Shown: piece by piece, positions 24,760 through 45,120 of the stretch
How the letters are laid out: each line of letters starts with the position of its first letter
Position numbering within the stretch: the stretch's first letter is position 1
DNA from: Rotaria macrura
Taxonomy: Eukaryota > Rotifera > Eurotatoria > Philodinida > Philodinidae
Reading direction: 5' to 3'
DNA length: 64,000 nt
Assembly: GCA_900239685.1 (NCBI GenBank)
Contig: OENT01000617.1
Span: 28,003 to 92,002, forward strand
Translations under genes and position numbers: made by a program
The notes under the pieces: generated by a model
Told to the model about the DNA's origin: nothing
What the model saw: only the letters and a program-made list of their open reading frames with translations
The model's database searches: none

Positions 24760-26776
24760 ATCCTCGTTAGGCATGCACCGGGACCGGGTATGGCTCTAGC
24801 TACCCGGGACTCGGTTTCCCGGACTCGGTCAGGTTCGGTCCTACCCGGAGCTCGGTCATACCCGGTACCAAAAAAATTTTTTTTCTCATTTAGCAGAATC
24901 CACGAAAATCAAGAATTGCAAGTAAAGAAATTTATCTCGTTGATAAAGATTTCATACCGAGGATTTCTAATCTTTTTCTATTCAACACACGTGACTTGCT
25001 GAATACAACAAAACAAGAGTAGAACGAAAACAATTCTTTCTTAGAGCCGGTACACCTGATTTCTCCAGAGAAATGATAGTTGTCAGCGTTTCCTTTGTAA
25101 CTCAGCTAATCGACATCGTAAAAAGGTTTCATTTACTCTTCTGGAATAGAGTAAACAGTTCTGCATCGACCCATGTAACTCCATTAAAAATTAATAAGCC
25201 GTTCTTTTAAGACAATCGTTTAAAAGTAAGCACCTCGCATATTCTTTCTTTTCTGTGCGTTCCTAATTCCGCCATGTTGTTTTTCTTTTATGTAAAAACA
25301 AGATTGGAAAATTGTCACTAGTTAATCTGAAACGAACATAAGTCGATGTGTTTTGATAAGACGAATTGAATGGTATATTTTTTTTTCACAGTAGAATACA
25401 TATTCTTGACTAAATCATTTTTCTTTCGAGACGTTCTATGTAAAACTGCTGTAATAGCAGAATTAGGAAAATAAATGTATTACATGGCGGAATTCGGAAC
25501 ACACAGAATAGAATGAAAATTTTAGGTGCTTGTTTTGAAACAGTTGTCTTAAGCGACCACTTTTGGTACGAAAAATTTGAAAATTTTTCATTTCTTATTT
25601 TTCTCCTCTGCGTGTGTTTTGAAGTGTCCTTTGTCTATTGCGGACGTTTGAGAACTCATACATAGCTCTAAATCAGAAATCAGAAAAAAGGATAAAACGA
25701 TTGCCGTAGGTGTATGGCACATTTTTTTCTCATTCCAGATTTTCTGAAAACCCAATTTTTCAGAAAAATCTACGAAATCGCCCCCCTTTCTCAAGCATAC
25801 TAAATTCGATCGGACTCAAATTTTTTCTACGGATATTAGGAACACTTTAGAGTGCCTACATTTTTTAATTCTGAAAAGTATTGTACTGGTAAATTTTTCC
25901 CGGTCTCGCAAGAGAAACAAAATTCCAAAAAATATGCCTCTTTTAAGGTGCTATTCGTATTTAGATCTTTTTATTCGAAAGGAAAGAGATAGAAAGAAAC
26001 CAAAAACAGTAGTCGCCCAAAAGTTTCTCTATTGTCCTTAAAAAAAGGTTTCAGCTCAAATAAACACGCCTTCACAGAGAAACGAGAGTGATCAGGGGGC
26101 TGTTGTAAGACGGTTTTGACCATTACATCTCCTTGAAGCAACCATCGCGAATTTTCGAGACTTTGACAACTTTTGTCCTACACCTCGAGATCTATCTAAT
26201 CTGAAAGTTTCATATTTTTCAGATGAGTAGTTCTTGAAAAGTACTGGAAAGGAGAGGGTTCGCCTGAAAAGAAAAGCTTATTAATTTTCAATGGAGTTAC
26301 ATGGGTCGATGCAGAACTGTTTACTCTATTCCAGAAGAATAAATGAAACTTTTTACGATTTCGATGAGCTGATTTACAACAGGAAACACTGAGAACTATC
26401 ATTTCTCTGGAGAAATCATGTGTACCGGCTCTAAGGAAGAATTGTTTTCGTTCTACTCTTGTTTTGTTGTATTCAGCAAGTCACGTGTGTTGAATAGAAA
26501 AAGATTAGAAATCCTCGGTATGAAATCTTTATCAACGAGATAAGTTTCTTTACTTGCAATTCTTGATTTTCGTGGATTCTGCTAAATGAGAAAAAAAATT
26601 TTTTTGGTACCGGGTATGACCGAGCTCTGAGTAGGACTGAGCCCGCGTATGACCGAGCCCGCGTATGACCTAGCCCGAGCCTGACCGAGTCCGAGTCCGA
26701 CCGAACCCCGGGTATGATCAAGCCCGGGTATACAGAACCTCGGGTAGCTCTGGCTCGGTGCATGCCTAATCCTCGC
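24760..26776. mobile_element. 2.0-kb hAT-like foldback element with long TIRs and TSD
   Basis: The element at 24768-26768 starts TAGGCATGCACCG and ends with its exact complement. The flanking 8-mers are ATCCTCGT (24760-24767) and ATCCTCGC (26769-26776), a one-mismatch target duplication of hAT length. The terminal inverted repeats are about 440 and 500 bp. They comprise a GC-rich tract of 12-16-bp variants around GACCGAGCCCG/GGGTATGA (short at left, about 140 bp at right), then a highly similar 330-bp segment ending near 25209 and 26270. The 1.06-kb centre has no transposase frame. ORFs of 68-96 codons inside the repeats (Arg/Gly/Ser-rich) are translations of the GC-rich repeats, not genes. 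It is a non-autonomous element needing a transposase in trans. Confidence 0.88.
25250..25510. repeat. Inner inverted repeat within the 2-kb element
   Basis: TTCTGTGCGTTCCTAATTCC at 25250 onward (continuing GCCATGTTG) is complemented at about 25481-25509 (TACATGGCGGAATT, then CGGAACACACAGAA). About 25 of 28 bases pair. It may be a small element nested in the larger one. Confidence 0.6.
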
Positions 26777-27015
26777 TAATATACTCATTTATTTTAATGG
26801 CATTTTATTGAGTGGACTAATCATTTCCGCTCAGAGACGATGGTTCATTTAAATGTTAATCGATAGATACTGTTATGCGTGGTGTCATTGAAATTCAAAT
26901 CTCAATAATTGATATTTTCAACTAGCTGCTACTTATATGTGGATATTCTAACATTGATAGTTAAAAACTAAATCGATAAGATAGTGAAGTTAACTTCCTA
27001 TTCTGGAAATGTTTG

Positions 27016-29097
27016 TTATTTTATTTTGAAGTAATCCTTACCAATCTCAAGTTGTTGCCGCATTCTTATTACTGCAAACGATAGATATGATTGTTCGAAT
27101 ATTGACAAATGAGTCAAACTTTCATTGTTCAATAATGATTGTAATTTTGAAATATCATCTTCATTCACTTGACTATTGTACAACTCAAGATAAGTTAATG
27201 AATGACGTTCCTCAGCAGCATAAATCAATGCTTCAATGAGTTGATATGAGATTGTCGATTCTGATATGCGTAAGTGAGAAATGAATGACGCATTTAACAA
27301 AGATTTGATAAGACCTGTTTCATTTTTGTTTGAAGGCTGTACATCAAAAACATGAAGACGAACATTTTTTATTGACCTATGTTTTTGTAGTACATCTAGA
27401 AGTTCGATAGTGGCCGCTTTATCATCAATACAATTATGATCCATAATATCGAGATCGAAAAGGTGATCATTTTGTCCCATGGCTTGACAAAGACTATATA
27501 GAGTAGACGATAGATTTAAACAATAACTTAATTTTATTCGACTTGGCGAACAATTTGAAGTAATAATTTCATGTAGAAATTCAATATTCATAAAATGATC
27601 GATGACTAATGTTGTTAATTCTTTTTTTTCTTTGAGGCAATACAATAGATTTTGATCGTCAATTGAAATATCATAACCATAGAAATTAAACGTTCGACAT
27701 ATTTTGTTTTGCTTCAGAAGTTGAACGAGCAATTCCACACTTGCATTTTGATTATGATTAGAAAATTGTACTTTTAATAATTGATTTTTGAAATAAGCAG
27801 TCATAGAGTTACATGTATACTTGGAAATTTTCATCCATCTACGAACTTCAAGACTCATAATTACTAAACGTTGAATAGACGAAAGATTAATGATAACATC
27901 AAATAATTTGTCAAGATCCTTTGTATCAATGCAAGAGTTTTGTAGTATTAGGATTGATATTGTAAAACCATTTTTCAATGCATCACACAACATTGAGATG
28001 TTCTTTGTCGATAAAGTTCCAGTTAACATTAGTTCTTTCGTTTCGAAATTAAAATGTCCTCCACACGCTTCTAGTTGACGAACATATTCTAACATTTTAT
28101 TATGAAAACTCATCGTATGATAATGTTCCAAGCATACCCAACGAACATGACCATCATTCGTAATCGTTCGATATAAATTGCCTAAACTATGTTTGTCATC
28201 GACCACTTCTAAGAAAGCTTCAAGTTCTCGCAACTGTGCACCTTGAAGTGGATTTTCTGATAGTACTGCTTTTCTAATCATCGATGAATCGACACGTGTT
28301 AGTTGATCATTGGTTTGATTCAGCATTTTTTCAACTAAATCTAATTTTTCGTTGACATCGTTATAGTTTGTTGGCTCTTTTGTAAAATGTGGTAAAGCAT
28401 TGGCAACAACGGTTGATACGCTTTTGGATTGAGGTAAAACGATACCTCCGATCGAGAGGAGACTTCGAGCCATATCTAATGTTGTTCGTAAGTATGAACC
28501 ATAATTAGCAATAAATTCACTTGGCTTCTTGATTGAATAACCTTCATGTGGAGCTATATGTAATTTATCAGGTTCATCTGAACATTCACATAAGAAATAG
28601 AGCTTATAATGAAGGAGAAATAAATTTTGTACAGCATTTATCGAAGTCCAATTATGATTTTTCACTGGTAGAATAAAGAAATAGCGCGGAGTTGTATATT
28701 CATGTAATTCATACATTTGTGTCATGACGTGTTTTATCCGTATGAGTGTTTCTTGTGTATTAGCAAGAATCATATCTGTTTTTTTGTCCATTGCTTGCAT
28801 TTTCGCATCGATACGGTCAAGAACTGTATACATGACATCATTCGTTTTTTCTTCTACTTCAATAGCTTCAACAATTTGATTTCGGGGTGCTTCGATGCGC
28901 AACGGAATCAATTGATCACCATTATTATCACGAATAAAACTTAATTGAACGCTATTAATGCATAGAATAGTTGCAGAAGGGAAGCGACGTTGAACATCTT
29001 CCAAATACAAACATTCAATACCATTAAAAGCAACTGTTTGAATTTGTACGATAGTATCACGAAAACGAACTGACTGACTTTTTTCTATTGCAGTCAT
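27016..29097 (-). CDS. 693-aa LRR protein with a fungal-type N-terminal half
   Basis: Single exon. Residues 10-70 hold a small domain (VRFRDTIVQIQTVAFNGIEC ... FPSATILCINSVQLSFIRD) like the start of large fungal (Mortierella-type) effector-like proteins. Residues 80-130 are helical, probably coiled coil. Residues 135-230 contain YFFILPV, then LYFLCEC, HIAPHEGYSI and YLRTTLDMARSLLSIGG, a module I also know from the C-terminal part of COR/Roco-like and fungal LRR proteins. Residues 350-690 are divergent leucine-rich repeats. No P-loop is seen, so it is not a Roco GTPase. The first ATG is used; the stop overlaps AATAAA. A role in recognition or scaffolding is inferred only from architecture. Confidence 0.8.
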   Translation of the reverse strand: MTAIEKSQSVRFRDTIVQIQTVAFNGIECLYLEDVQRRFPSATILCINSVQLSFIRDNNGDQLIPLRIEAPRNQIVEAIEVEEKTNDVMYTVLDRIDAKMQAMDKKTDMILANTQETLIRIKHVMTQMYELHEYTTPRYFFILPVKNHNWTSINAVQNLFLLHYKLYFLCECSDEPDKLHIAPHEGYSIKKPSEFIANYGSYLRTTLDMARSLLSIGGIVLPQSKSVSTVVANALPHFTKEPTNYNDVNEKLDLVEKMLNQTNDQLTRVDSSMIRKAVLSENPLQGAQLRELEAFLEVVDDKHSLGNLYRTITNDGHVRWVCLEHYHTMSFHNKMLEYVRQLEACGGHFNFETKELMLTGTLSTKNISMLCDALKNGFTISILILQNSCIDTKDLDKLFDVIINLSSIQRLVIMSLEVRRWMKISKYTCNSMTAYFKNQLLKVQFSNHNQNASVELLVQLLKQNKICRTFNFYGYDISIDDQNLLYCLKEKKELTTLVIDHFMNIEFLHEIITSNCSPSRIKLSYCLNLSSTLYSLCQAMGQNDHLFDLDIMDHNCIDDKAATIELLDVLQKHRSIKNVRLHVFDVQPSNKNETGLIKSLLNASFISHLRISESTISYQLIEALIYAAEERHSLTYLELYNSQVNEDDISKLQSLLNNESLTHLSIFEQSYLSFAVIRMRQQLEIGKDYFKIK

Positions 29098-29348
29098 TCG
29101 TTTCGTAATGCAACACTAAGATAATAATATTGTCTTTTCGTAAGAAGAAAACGTGTAAAGAAACAAAAAACGAATGAATTTACAGCGAACGAGAAGTTCG
29201 AACGATGCACATCTTGGTTTTTGACAAGATGGAAAAGAACATCTCATGAAGCTTGTCGATTTTGTTTTTTTTTCTCGTTTTTCTGTTATCAAAAATAAAG
29301 TAAACATCACGAAAATGAGTACGTGTTGATTTAATAATTATTGCTGCA

Positions 29349-29485
29349 TAGAGTCCTGCAAGGGTATGTATTTCGTTACACTACCTTATCCTACATTTTT
29401 TTCATACCGTAATCCTTCCCTACTCTACGAGGGTCATACCCTAGCCCCACCCTATCCTAGGGTAGGGTAGGGCCGCAGGTCTCTA
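29349..29485. mobile_element. Probable 137-bp MITE with TAGAG ends
   Basis: The left end TAGAGTCCTGCAAGGGTA and right end complement TAGAGACCTGCGGCCCTA share TAGAG-CCTGC. The interior carries CCCTA/TAGGG repeats and the palindrome CCCTACCCTA-type core around CCTATCCTAGGGTAGGG. No clear 8-bp duplication, so it is less secure than its neighbour at 29891. Confidence 0.5.
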
Positions 29486-29882
29486 CTGCTTTGCTGAATA
29501 GTGTGATGAAAATTTTGCACTCGTTTTTCTCAATGTTAAAGTCAAAGTTGACGTGTTCGTTCGTTCGTAAATAATCACATATCAAACGATGAAAATATTT
29601 TTCACATATGCAGTTATTTTGTTTTCAAGAAATACCAATGAGAAAATAAAGGAAGATCGTGAAAAAGTGTCTGCTCACTTGAAAATGTTTCGTTTCGTTC
29701 GATCAACTATATAGTTGTTTTTATTTTCTTTCAACATCAACTTGAAATAGAATAGATTGATAGACTAAGATCTAGTTTTTAATTGATTGGACCATTGGAA
29801 ACCATCGATAGAATAATACAACAGCGATGTTGGATTCGCCGCGATGTCATCAGGATATAATCCACAGAAGAAAAAAAATCTA

Positions 29883-30046
29883 TTTCAAAGTAGTGGCTTG
29901 ACTAGGATGGGGTCAACTGAGACTGAGCCCTATCACCGGCTTTTGAGTAGTGGCGTCAGTAAGGTAAGGCCAGGAGGAACTCAACCTCGCTATCGGCATC
30001 TGAGCCCCACCACCGAAAGTTTTTTTGTGATGCCACTATTTCAAAG
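29883..30046. mobile_element. 148-bp hAT-like MITE with perfect 8-bp TSD
   Basis: The element at 29891-30038 begins TAGTGGCTTGAC and ends with GTGATGCCACTA. The direct repeat TTTCAAAG flanks it at 29883-29890 and 30039-30046. A third copy of TAGTGGC lies inside at about 29947. GC-rich, no coding function; the 87-codon frame across it is incidental. Confidence 0.75.
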
Positions 30047-33000
30047 AGTTCAGAACTACTATTGTAGCATTGGACTACAATATGCTTCTAATCCATATGT
30101 AGAATAGTGATCCTACGAAGTCAATAGCAAACGAGTACGTATATAGATGTTAGTGCATATTCTCGAATTGATAGAGAATGAAATCTTTTGTTCAAAAATT
30201 ATTTTCAATACGTGATGATCGATCCATTCTTCATATGATTAGGTTCATAGATCTGAAGCATCCTGGAAAAATATTTTTCTCTTCAACATCTTTCATGATG
30301 ACTTTGTTTAACCTCACGCTTTGTACTGTTCTTACTTTGAATTGTAACTACAATAGTTCAAATTTTGTTTCTATTGCAAACATTTTCGAATCGGAAAGTT
30401 AAAATTTCGACAATAAATGGTTGACAGAATGATATGCTTATCTTGAACAATTAAATGTCACGTTTCTTAACATGATAGATATAAACTCGTAACAGTGAAC
30501 GTTAAATGCAACGTCATAGAGCTGTATGCCATTTTAAGATGAATCGCATTGATTGCATAGGTCTAGAAACTCCTTGACTATAGTCGAAACTATACAAAGA
30601 TTATACAATTGTACGGGATTGACAGCACTAAGAATGAATTTATCTATGGTTATTTTGTTTGAAATTAGTCACAAAATAGGGAGGGTTAGTGATATATTTG
30701 ACATCAATGCTGTAATTTTCTATGATAGAATTTAATGACATTCTTTATACCAATGAATGATACGAGAAATTTTCCTGCGGTGACACAAATTATTACAGAC
30801 AACAAAAAAAGATTTCTTCGTAACATGTGTGTTTCTCTCGAATCTGAGAATAGACATGTATAGAAAAAATGAAGCATACCATAAAGTTTTGCAACACTGA
30901 GAATATCGTGTGCAACTGAAACTTATCAATAAAAATGTCTGGAGAACACCAGAAAAAAAGTCAACAACTCAACGTGTCAAGATTATATGAAGTAACGATA
31001 AGAAGTTGAAATTTATACAATGTAATAGAAAAATGTGAGAACTGACTACATGATTTATTTCATGTGTTAGAATTTACATATCAAGAAGTAAATATAATGA
31101 ATCTTTCTTCTTTGTTACATAAAATAACATAATCTATCGAAATGTCTCTGCTTGACAAATAGCATGAGCTTTGTTTTAATTTCTATCTTCAGTAATAGCA
31201 AGAATAGAATTTTATTCAACGTTGCACTATTATCACTGAACAATTTCAAACTTCTGTTTCTTTTTGACAATTACTGATAAAAATAAAAAAATTTCGAAAA
31301 AGAGAATCCTAATTACCTTCTATGCGTATGTGTTCGAAGATGCTTATTTTTATTTCTAATATTTAACTCAACGAGTAACTATCAGAAAAAAAGTTGCAGT
31401 CAATCTTATTTATATTCATAATGAATACAAAGAGCGAGTCATGAGAATAAGCCCAACGACATTGAAATGAAAATCCGAATTTATTTTGAACTTTTTCAAC
31501 TCAAAAATTTACTTTCAATAAGCAAACATTGAAATAGTAAATTTTACATATGTAAAGAAACTCATAGAAACATTTCTCTTTTTTATAAAATCTCGTGAAA
31601 CATTCTTCGTTGACAGAATACATGGAGAAAAAGAAATGATTGTGACCTTTGAATTTCTTTCATCATGTCTTTCCTTTTGCCATCAAAATATGTACGAAAT
31701 GAACGAGTAAGTATACATTGAAAAATAATGTATGCTATCTGAAAGCTATTCACATATACTTCATAGTAACGAAAAATATTTTTAGATATTCAATCAATTG
31801 TTATCCTTATTTTATAGATGAGTATATGAGCCGGCTGTATTGAAAATAAAAAAATATTTTTCAACGAGAAAAAAGACAATGAACACTATTTAGTGCCTAT
31901 AACATAAATTCATCTTTCTTATACTTATCCTCTATTGTATTTGAAAACGACTATCCGGCATTAATTTTATTGAGCTCAGTTTCTGTTCGATGAATAGCAT
32001 TCGTACGAATTATACAGAAATTTGTTTTGTATAAATCAAGTGATAAGACCAGCGTCAAGACTGTTAAATTTGGATAACTCTCATCATTCAGCAATGATGC
32101 TAATGGAAGTTTTCATTTACAATACTTTGTCGATTTGGTCTTTCAACCATTATCTCATTGTCGATATTAGTTCGTGGAAAATGAACGTTTAATCAGTTAC
32201 AACCATATTGATGATTTTTGCTGTGGTACCTAACAAAAGTATGAGTTGTATGCGTGTTTTTTTCTGTCGCTTCGCTACACAATATCAAATAAAGAGGCTT
32301 CTACACAAGTAAAAAAAAAGCATTTCTTGAAATATATTCTTAACCTCGATTTGAGCCGGAGCCTAACTACATGAAACAATCTAGTTTTTCCGGCGAAATA
32401 TTTAAGTCTTACTGAAAATTTTAATTATATTCAATCGATTATTTGTAGTCGACTGCTAAAACACTATGCACATCTGATTTGAATGTAATAAATGAACAAA
32501 ACGATCACTATAAGGTATACATAGATTTAATGTTTGTTGAAAACGAAAAGATTTTTCGTTCACTTTCCCTCAAGGTCTATATCTAAGTTAGAGGGTCAGA
32601 TCATACACAGTAATCAAGTATGAAAAAGAGTAGTCCTTGGAAAAGATCATGTATCTTATGGAACCGATTTTTCTACAGATACAAGAACAATAAACTATGA
32701 GCTTCGCGGGGGGGGGGGGGGGGGGGTTAACGGTGGTAGTGATTTTCCCTTAAGATTTTACATTCTACTACTCTGATTCGCTTAACATTTTTATGCATAC
32801 TCATGTAATTTTAATACTCATTTTCTTATCAGCACTAAAATTGTGTATCATAGTTCTCTTATGTCTTTAGATAGTGAGACATATGACCAGCGTGACTCTT
32901 ACAGATATACGCGCAAGCACGCTTCTCAAATTCGTGCGATTCATTTCAATTTAGTTGCAAACATAGAAGAATCAATTAAAATAGTTGCCTTGTACAGCAA

Positions 33001-33712
33001 AATATAAGATAGTCATTTTTTAAGTATTCCATGAAATCTTAAATTTTGTTGACAACACCTCTTCAACAATTTTTTCTCTGTGATTTTCACTTGCTAATGG
33101 CAATGACGATGAGAAACAATCACATGAGTGATGTTTCCCAATTTTGCTATGTAGACTCTGACATTTGATCGAACGCTATCATAATATTCCAATAAGTAGT
33201 CACACGTCGAAGTCGTTTGAAATTCATTGTAATGTTTTTCAATGAACGTCATTCATTGTCGAAACTCAGGAGTGAGGTGAAAAAATTCGTGAGCCACCGC
33301 ATGGCTATGTCAACTTTATTTGCTCTTCTACAGTATCGTATTTCATGTTGTAGATCTTCACAAGTTATGATTATGGGCTTTGTTTCTTTTTATTTCAATG
33401 ATGGAAAACTAGATAGTAATATGATTGCAATCATTCATTAAATGAAAGAATTGAAAATAATTCAGTGATCTATTTATTTATTTTCATATTTAGCAGATGA
33501 AACAGTTGGAAAATGAGTTGAATAGACAAATAGAATCGTGTTCATTTCAATGTATTATGGTTTGAAATGAAACTAGAGATACTTTGAATATCGAACACAA
33601 CAGTCGATTATCATAAAAAATAAGTCAGAACAATAATAGCATGCTACTATGAAGACAAAACAATTTTTTTCAATTCGTATGATTATAAACACATCGATGC
33701 CGATTTCTTTTG
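30047..33712. other. Gene-poor interval with a 19-G run
   Basis: About 3.7 kb of AT-rich DNA without a recognisable gene. A homopolymer of 19 G lies at 32708-32726, preceded by GCTTCGC. Frames of 60-75 codons show no domains. Confidence 0.45.
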
Positions 33713-42578
<8,866 letters not shown>

Positions 42579-44870
42579 ATCTGAAATATAAGAATAAAAA
42601 TCAGTAGAACAAAATAAAGATAAATTAACTATTAGTGTAAGTGACATGCTAGAATTTTATATCATTCAAATCGTTTGTAAACGTGGAGGTACTATTGATT
42701 TATTCGATTTTCATTTTGAAAAACAGACTCAATATCAAAGTAAGAATAACTTGTTGTTCCTCTAAGTCGTATCTTCTATTTGTACTTTTTTTTAGTATAA
42801 TGAAACCGAGTTCGTAATACATTTATTAGTATTCTAAACTGATTCAAATGAAAAATCTCCAAAATAAAATTCAGAAGCATTATGATGCTAAATGAAAAAT
42901 CTAATTCAACATTTGATTCAAGAGTACCTTTGCTTAACACTTATGCTCGTATATAATAAATAGATCGATCTTCTATCGAGTTATTTTTATGCTCATGCAT
43001 TTTGTCAAACAACATACTATGATTCGAACTACATAAAATGATTCTAGATATTTGATTTTATTATTTGCAAGTTGAAAAAGGTGGGCGGGGTGTCAGAGAG
43101 GCAAAGTGAAACTGCATATTTTACCATGAAGGCTAATCAATGCTTATCTTAAAATACTCACTTGCACGTGCATGTTAGTAATGAAGAATAAAAGTCGCTG
43201 TAATTTTTGCTTTACGAACACATAAAACATATGGAGCCTACTCATATCAAGTGACGCCTTGTACTGATGTAAACATGATTGAGAGACATCATACATTTTT
43301 GACTGTTCTTTACCTTTCACAAAACGAATAAGATTTTCTGCAGACGAGAAGAAAAAAAAATATTGAGACTAATGTATGAAGTTATAGAGTTGAGCATAAT
43401 ATTTTTGTGTACAACACAAGTAGTTTTTTCAAGGTTGTTTTCATTAACGAAGTCCAAACTGAATTACTTGCAAAGAAATGAACAACAGATGAAAGAGAAT
43501 GATTGAACTTCATATGTGTGTATGCAATACTGAAATCCACAGTAGATGGAGAAACACATTTTCATATCCACGAGAGCCTATATATGTACATATCAATCAA
43601 TAGACGACTAACCTAGTTTTTGCATTAAATTTAGCTTGTAATACTCGGCGAGTATAAATTCAACAAATGTAAATACAGTCAGTAATCGTGTTTGGCGTTG
43701 TCCTGTGATACTGTACTTTATATCGATCTGTAAAAAATAGTGCATTCGTGCACTTGTCTTCGAGTGAAAAAGAAATACTTAATTTTTTCTTTTTGATATA
43801 TTGTAAATTTGATAAAAGGCAAATTCTAATTTGATAAAGTCTGATACGCATTTAACAGTCATCATATTGAAACTATGTGTTCAATAAATTAAATGAAAAT
43901 ACAAATGTTAACATCGTACGTTCTCTTTCGTTTTATTCTGATCAAGTTATTATTATGATTCGTTCAAAATAAAGTCAACACTTCTATTCTGTGTCGTTGA
44001 GAGTTTTCTCAATTGTCTGCAGAGTTAGGTGTAAAGTTCAAAAGATGACAATCGACACTACTATATCTATGACCTGTGATATTATACATAGAAAGGAGAA
44101 ATTCTAATATCACTCTAGTAAAAGTATCAAATAAATAACGTAAGGCTATTCGCAAAATCTTGCTAGTTTTTGACATATATTTCAAAGTTTTAGCAGAGAT
44201 GTTTCTATGAAAAGTAGTTTTTAACTTAAAGATATGACATTAGAGAAAGAATTTTTTTAAGCAGCTTCTTCTCTTTATAGTGAATGTTAACGCTAATGTA
44301 TCTGAAGGTTTTTACTGTTGAAATTAAAAATCACGCAATATTGCTAAGTATATATGGAAAGTTATGATAGAAATCGTTTCATACAAAAAGAACAGATAGA
44401 AAGTCGTGGAGAATTCTTATAAACAAATCCATAGATCTCTACAGGAAACAAGACATTTTAATGAAAACAGTCTACGAGTTGTTAATCTTTTCAGTGTTTT
44501 ATCGACAAAAATGCCTTTTACTAACAAAATCAAATCAAATCATTTGTAGAGAAACACACCATGGGTCATGAAGGGATAGTAACAATTTTACGAATCATCT
44601 GAAAGTACCTTAAAAACGAAGTAACAAAAGTAGCTGTTCCCTTAGTTGTCACAAGTTAAAACACAAACGAAAATCATCTGTTGTGATTGTTTAATTGTCT
44701 TGTACATTATGATAGAAAATATATTTTAAAACGATGAGAAAGATTTAATTATACCGTTATAATGTGTTGCGAATAATATTTAAATTGAAATATATGCACG
44801 ATATTCGAACTCTCTCGATGCGTCACTAATAATTTAAATTTATTTGAGATTTGTTTAGAATTTCTTATTT
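42579..44870. other. Upstream region of the ABCC gene, non-coding
   Basis: About 2.3 kb, AT-rich, presumably with the ABCC promoter and 5' UTR. One GC-rich blip, GGTGGGCGGGGTG, lies at about 43081. No gene recognised. Confidence 0.4.
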
Positions 44871-44899
44871 CTCTTCCTATTTTTTAAGGAATTTTTGTT

Positions 44900-44938
44900 T
44901 AGTACCGTTTCGTCAACGATGTTGACTTCATCAGACTA
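44900..44938 (-). ncRNA. Hammerhead-ribozyme-like core (left arm)
   Basis: Mirror copy of the motif at 45082-45120 on the opposite strand, identical in sequence: CTGATGA, six-pair stem II, GAAAC, and flanking TAGT/ACTA. Confidence 0.55.
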
Positions 44939-45081
44939 TTTATTTGTAAAATGACATCTGGTATAAAATGAGCGCATTTTTAACATATACTATTCTATTG
45001 ATAGTGGAANTTCCACTATCAATAGAATAGTATATGTTAAAAATGCGCTCATTTTATACCAGATGTCATTTTACAAATAAA

Positions 45082-45120
45082 TAGTCTGATGAAGTCAACA
45101 TCGTTGACGAAACGGTACTA
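45082..45120 (+). ncRNA. Hammerhead-ribozyme-like core (right arm)
   Basis: CTGATGA (45086-45092) is followed by a perfect hairpin GTCAAC-ATC-GTTGAC (45094-45108) and GAAAC (45109-45113), the conserved hammerhead core with stem II. TAGT before and ACTA after can pair as stem I. Stem III is reduced to ACGGU, shorter than the minimal ACGCGUH stem of Penelope-type hammerheads, so self-cleavage is doubtful without dimerisation. Family knowledge: such motifs lie in terminal repeats of Penelope-like retroelements and retrozymes. Confidence 0.55.

Noticed and set aside
26473-26788. Arg/Gly/Ser-rich open frames of 68-96 codons at the right end of the 2-kb element, and a similar one at 24721-25002
   Set aside because: They are translations of GC-rich tandem repeats and inverted arms in a non-autonomous element; the matching C-terminal sequences come from the mirrored arms, not from a gene family.
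27016-29097. Roco-family GTPase
   Set aside because: A COR-like module resemblance exists, but no P-loop or other G motif is present.
29844-30107. 87-codon plus frame
   Set aside because: It runs through the 148-bp MITE and its flanks; coding sense is incidental.
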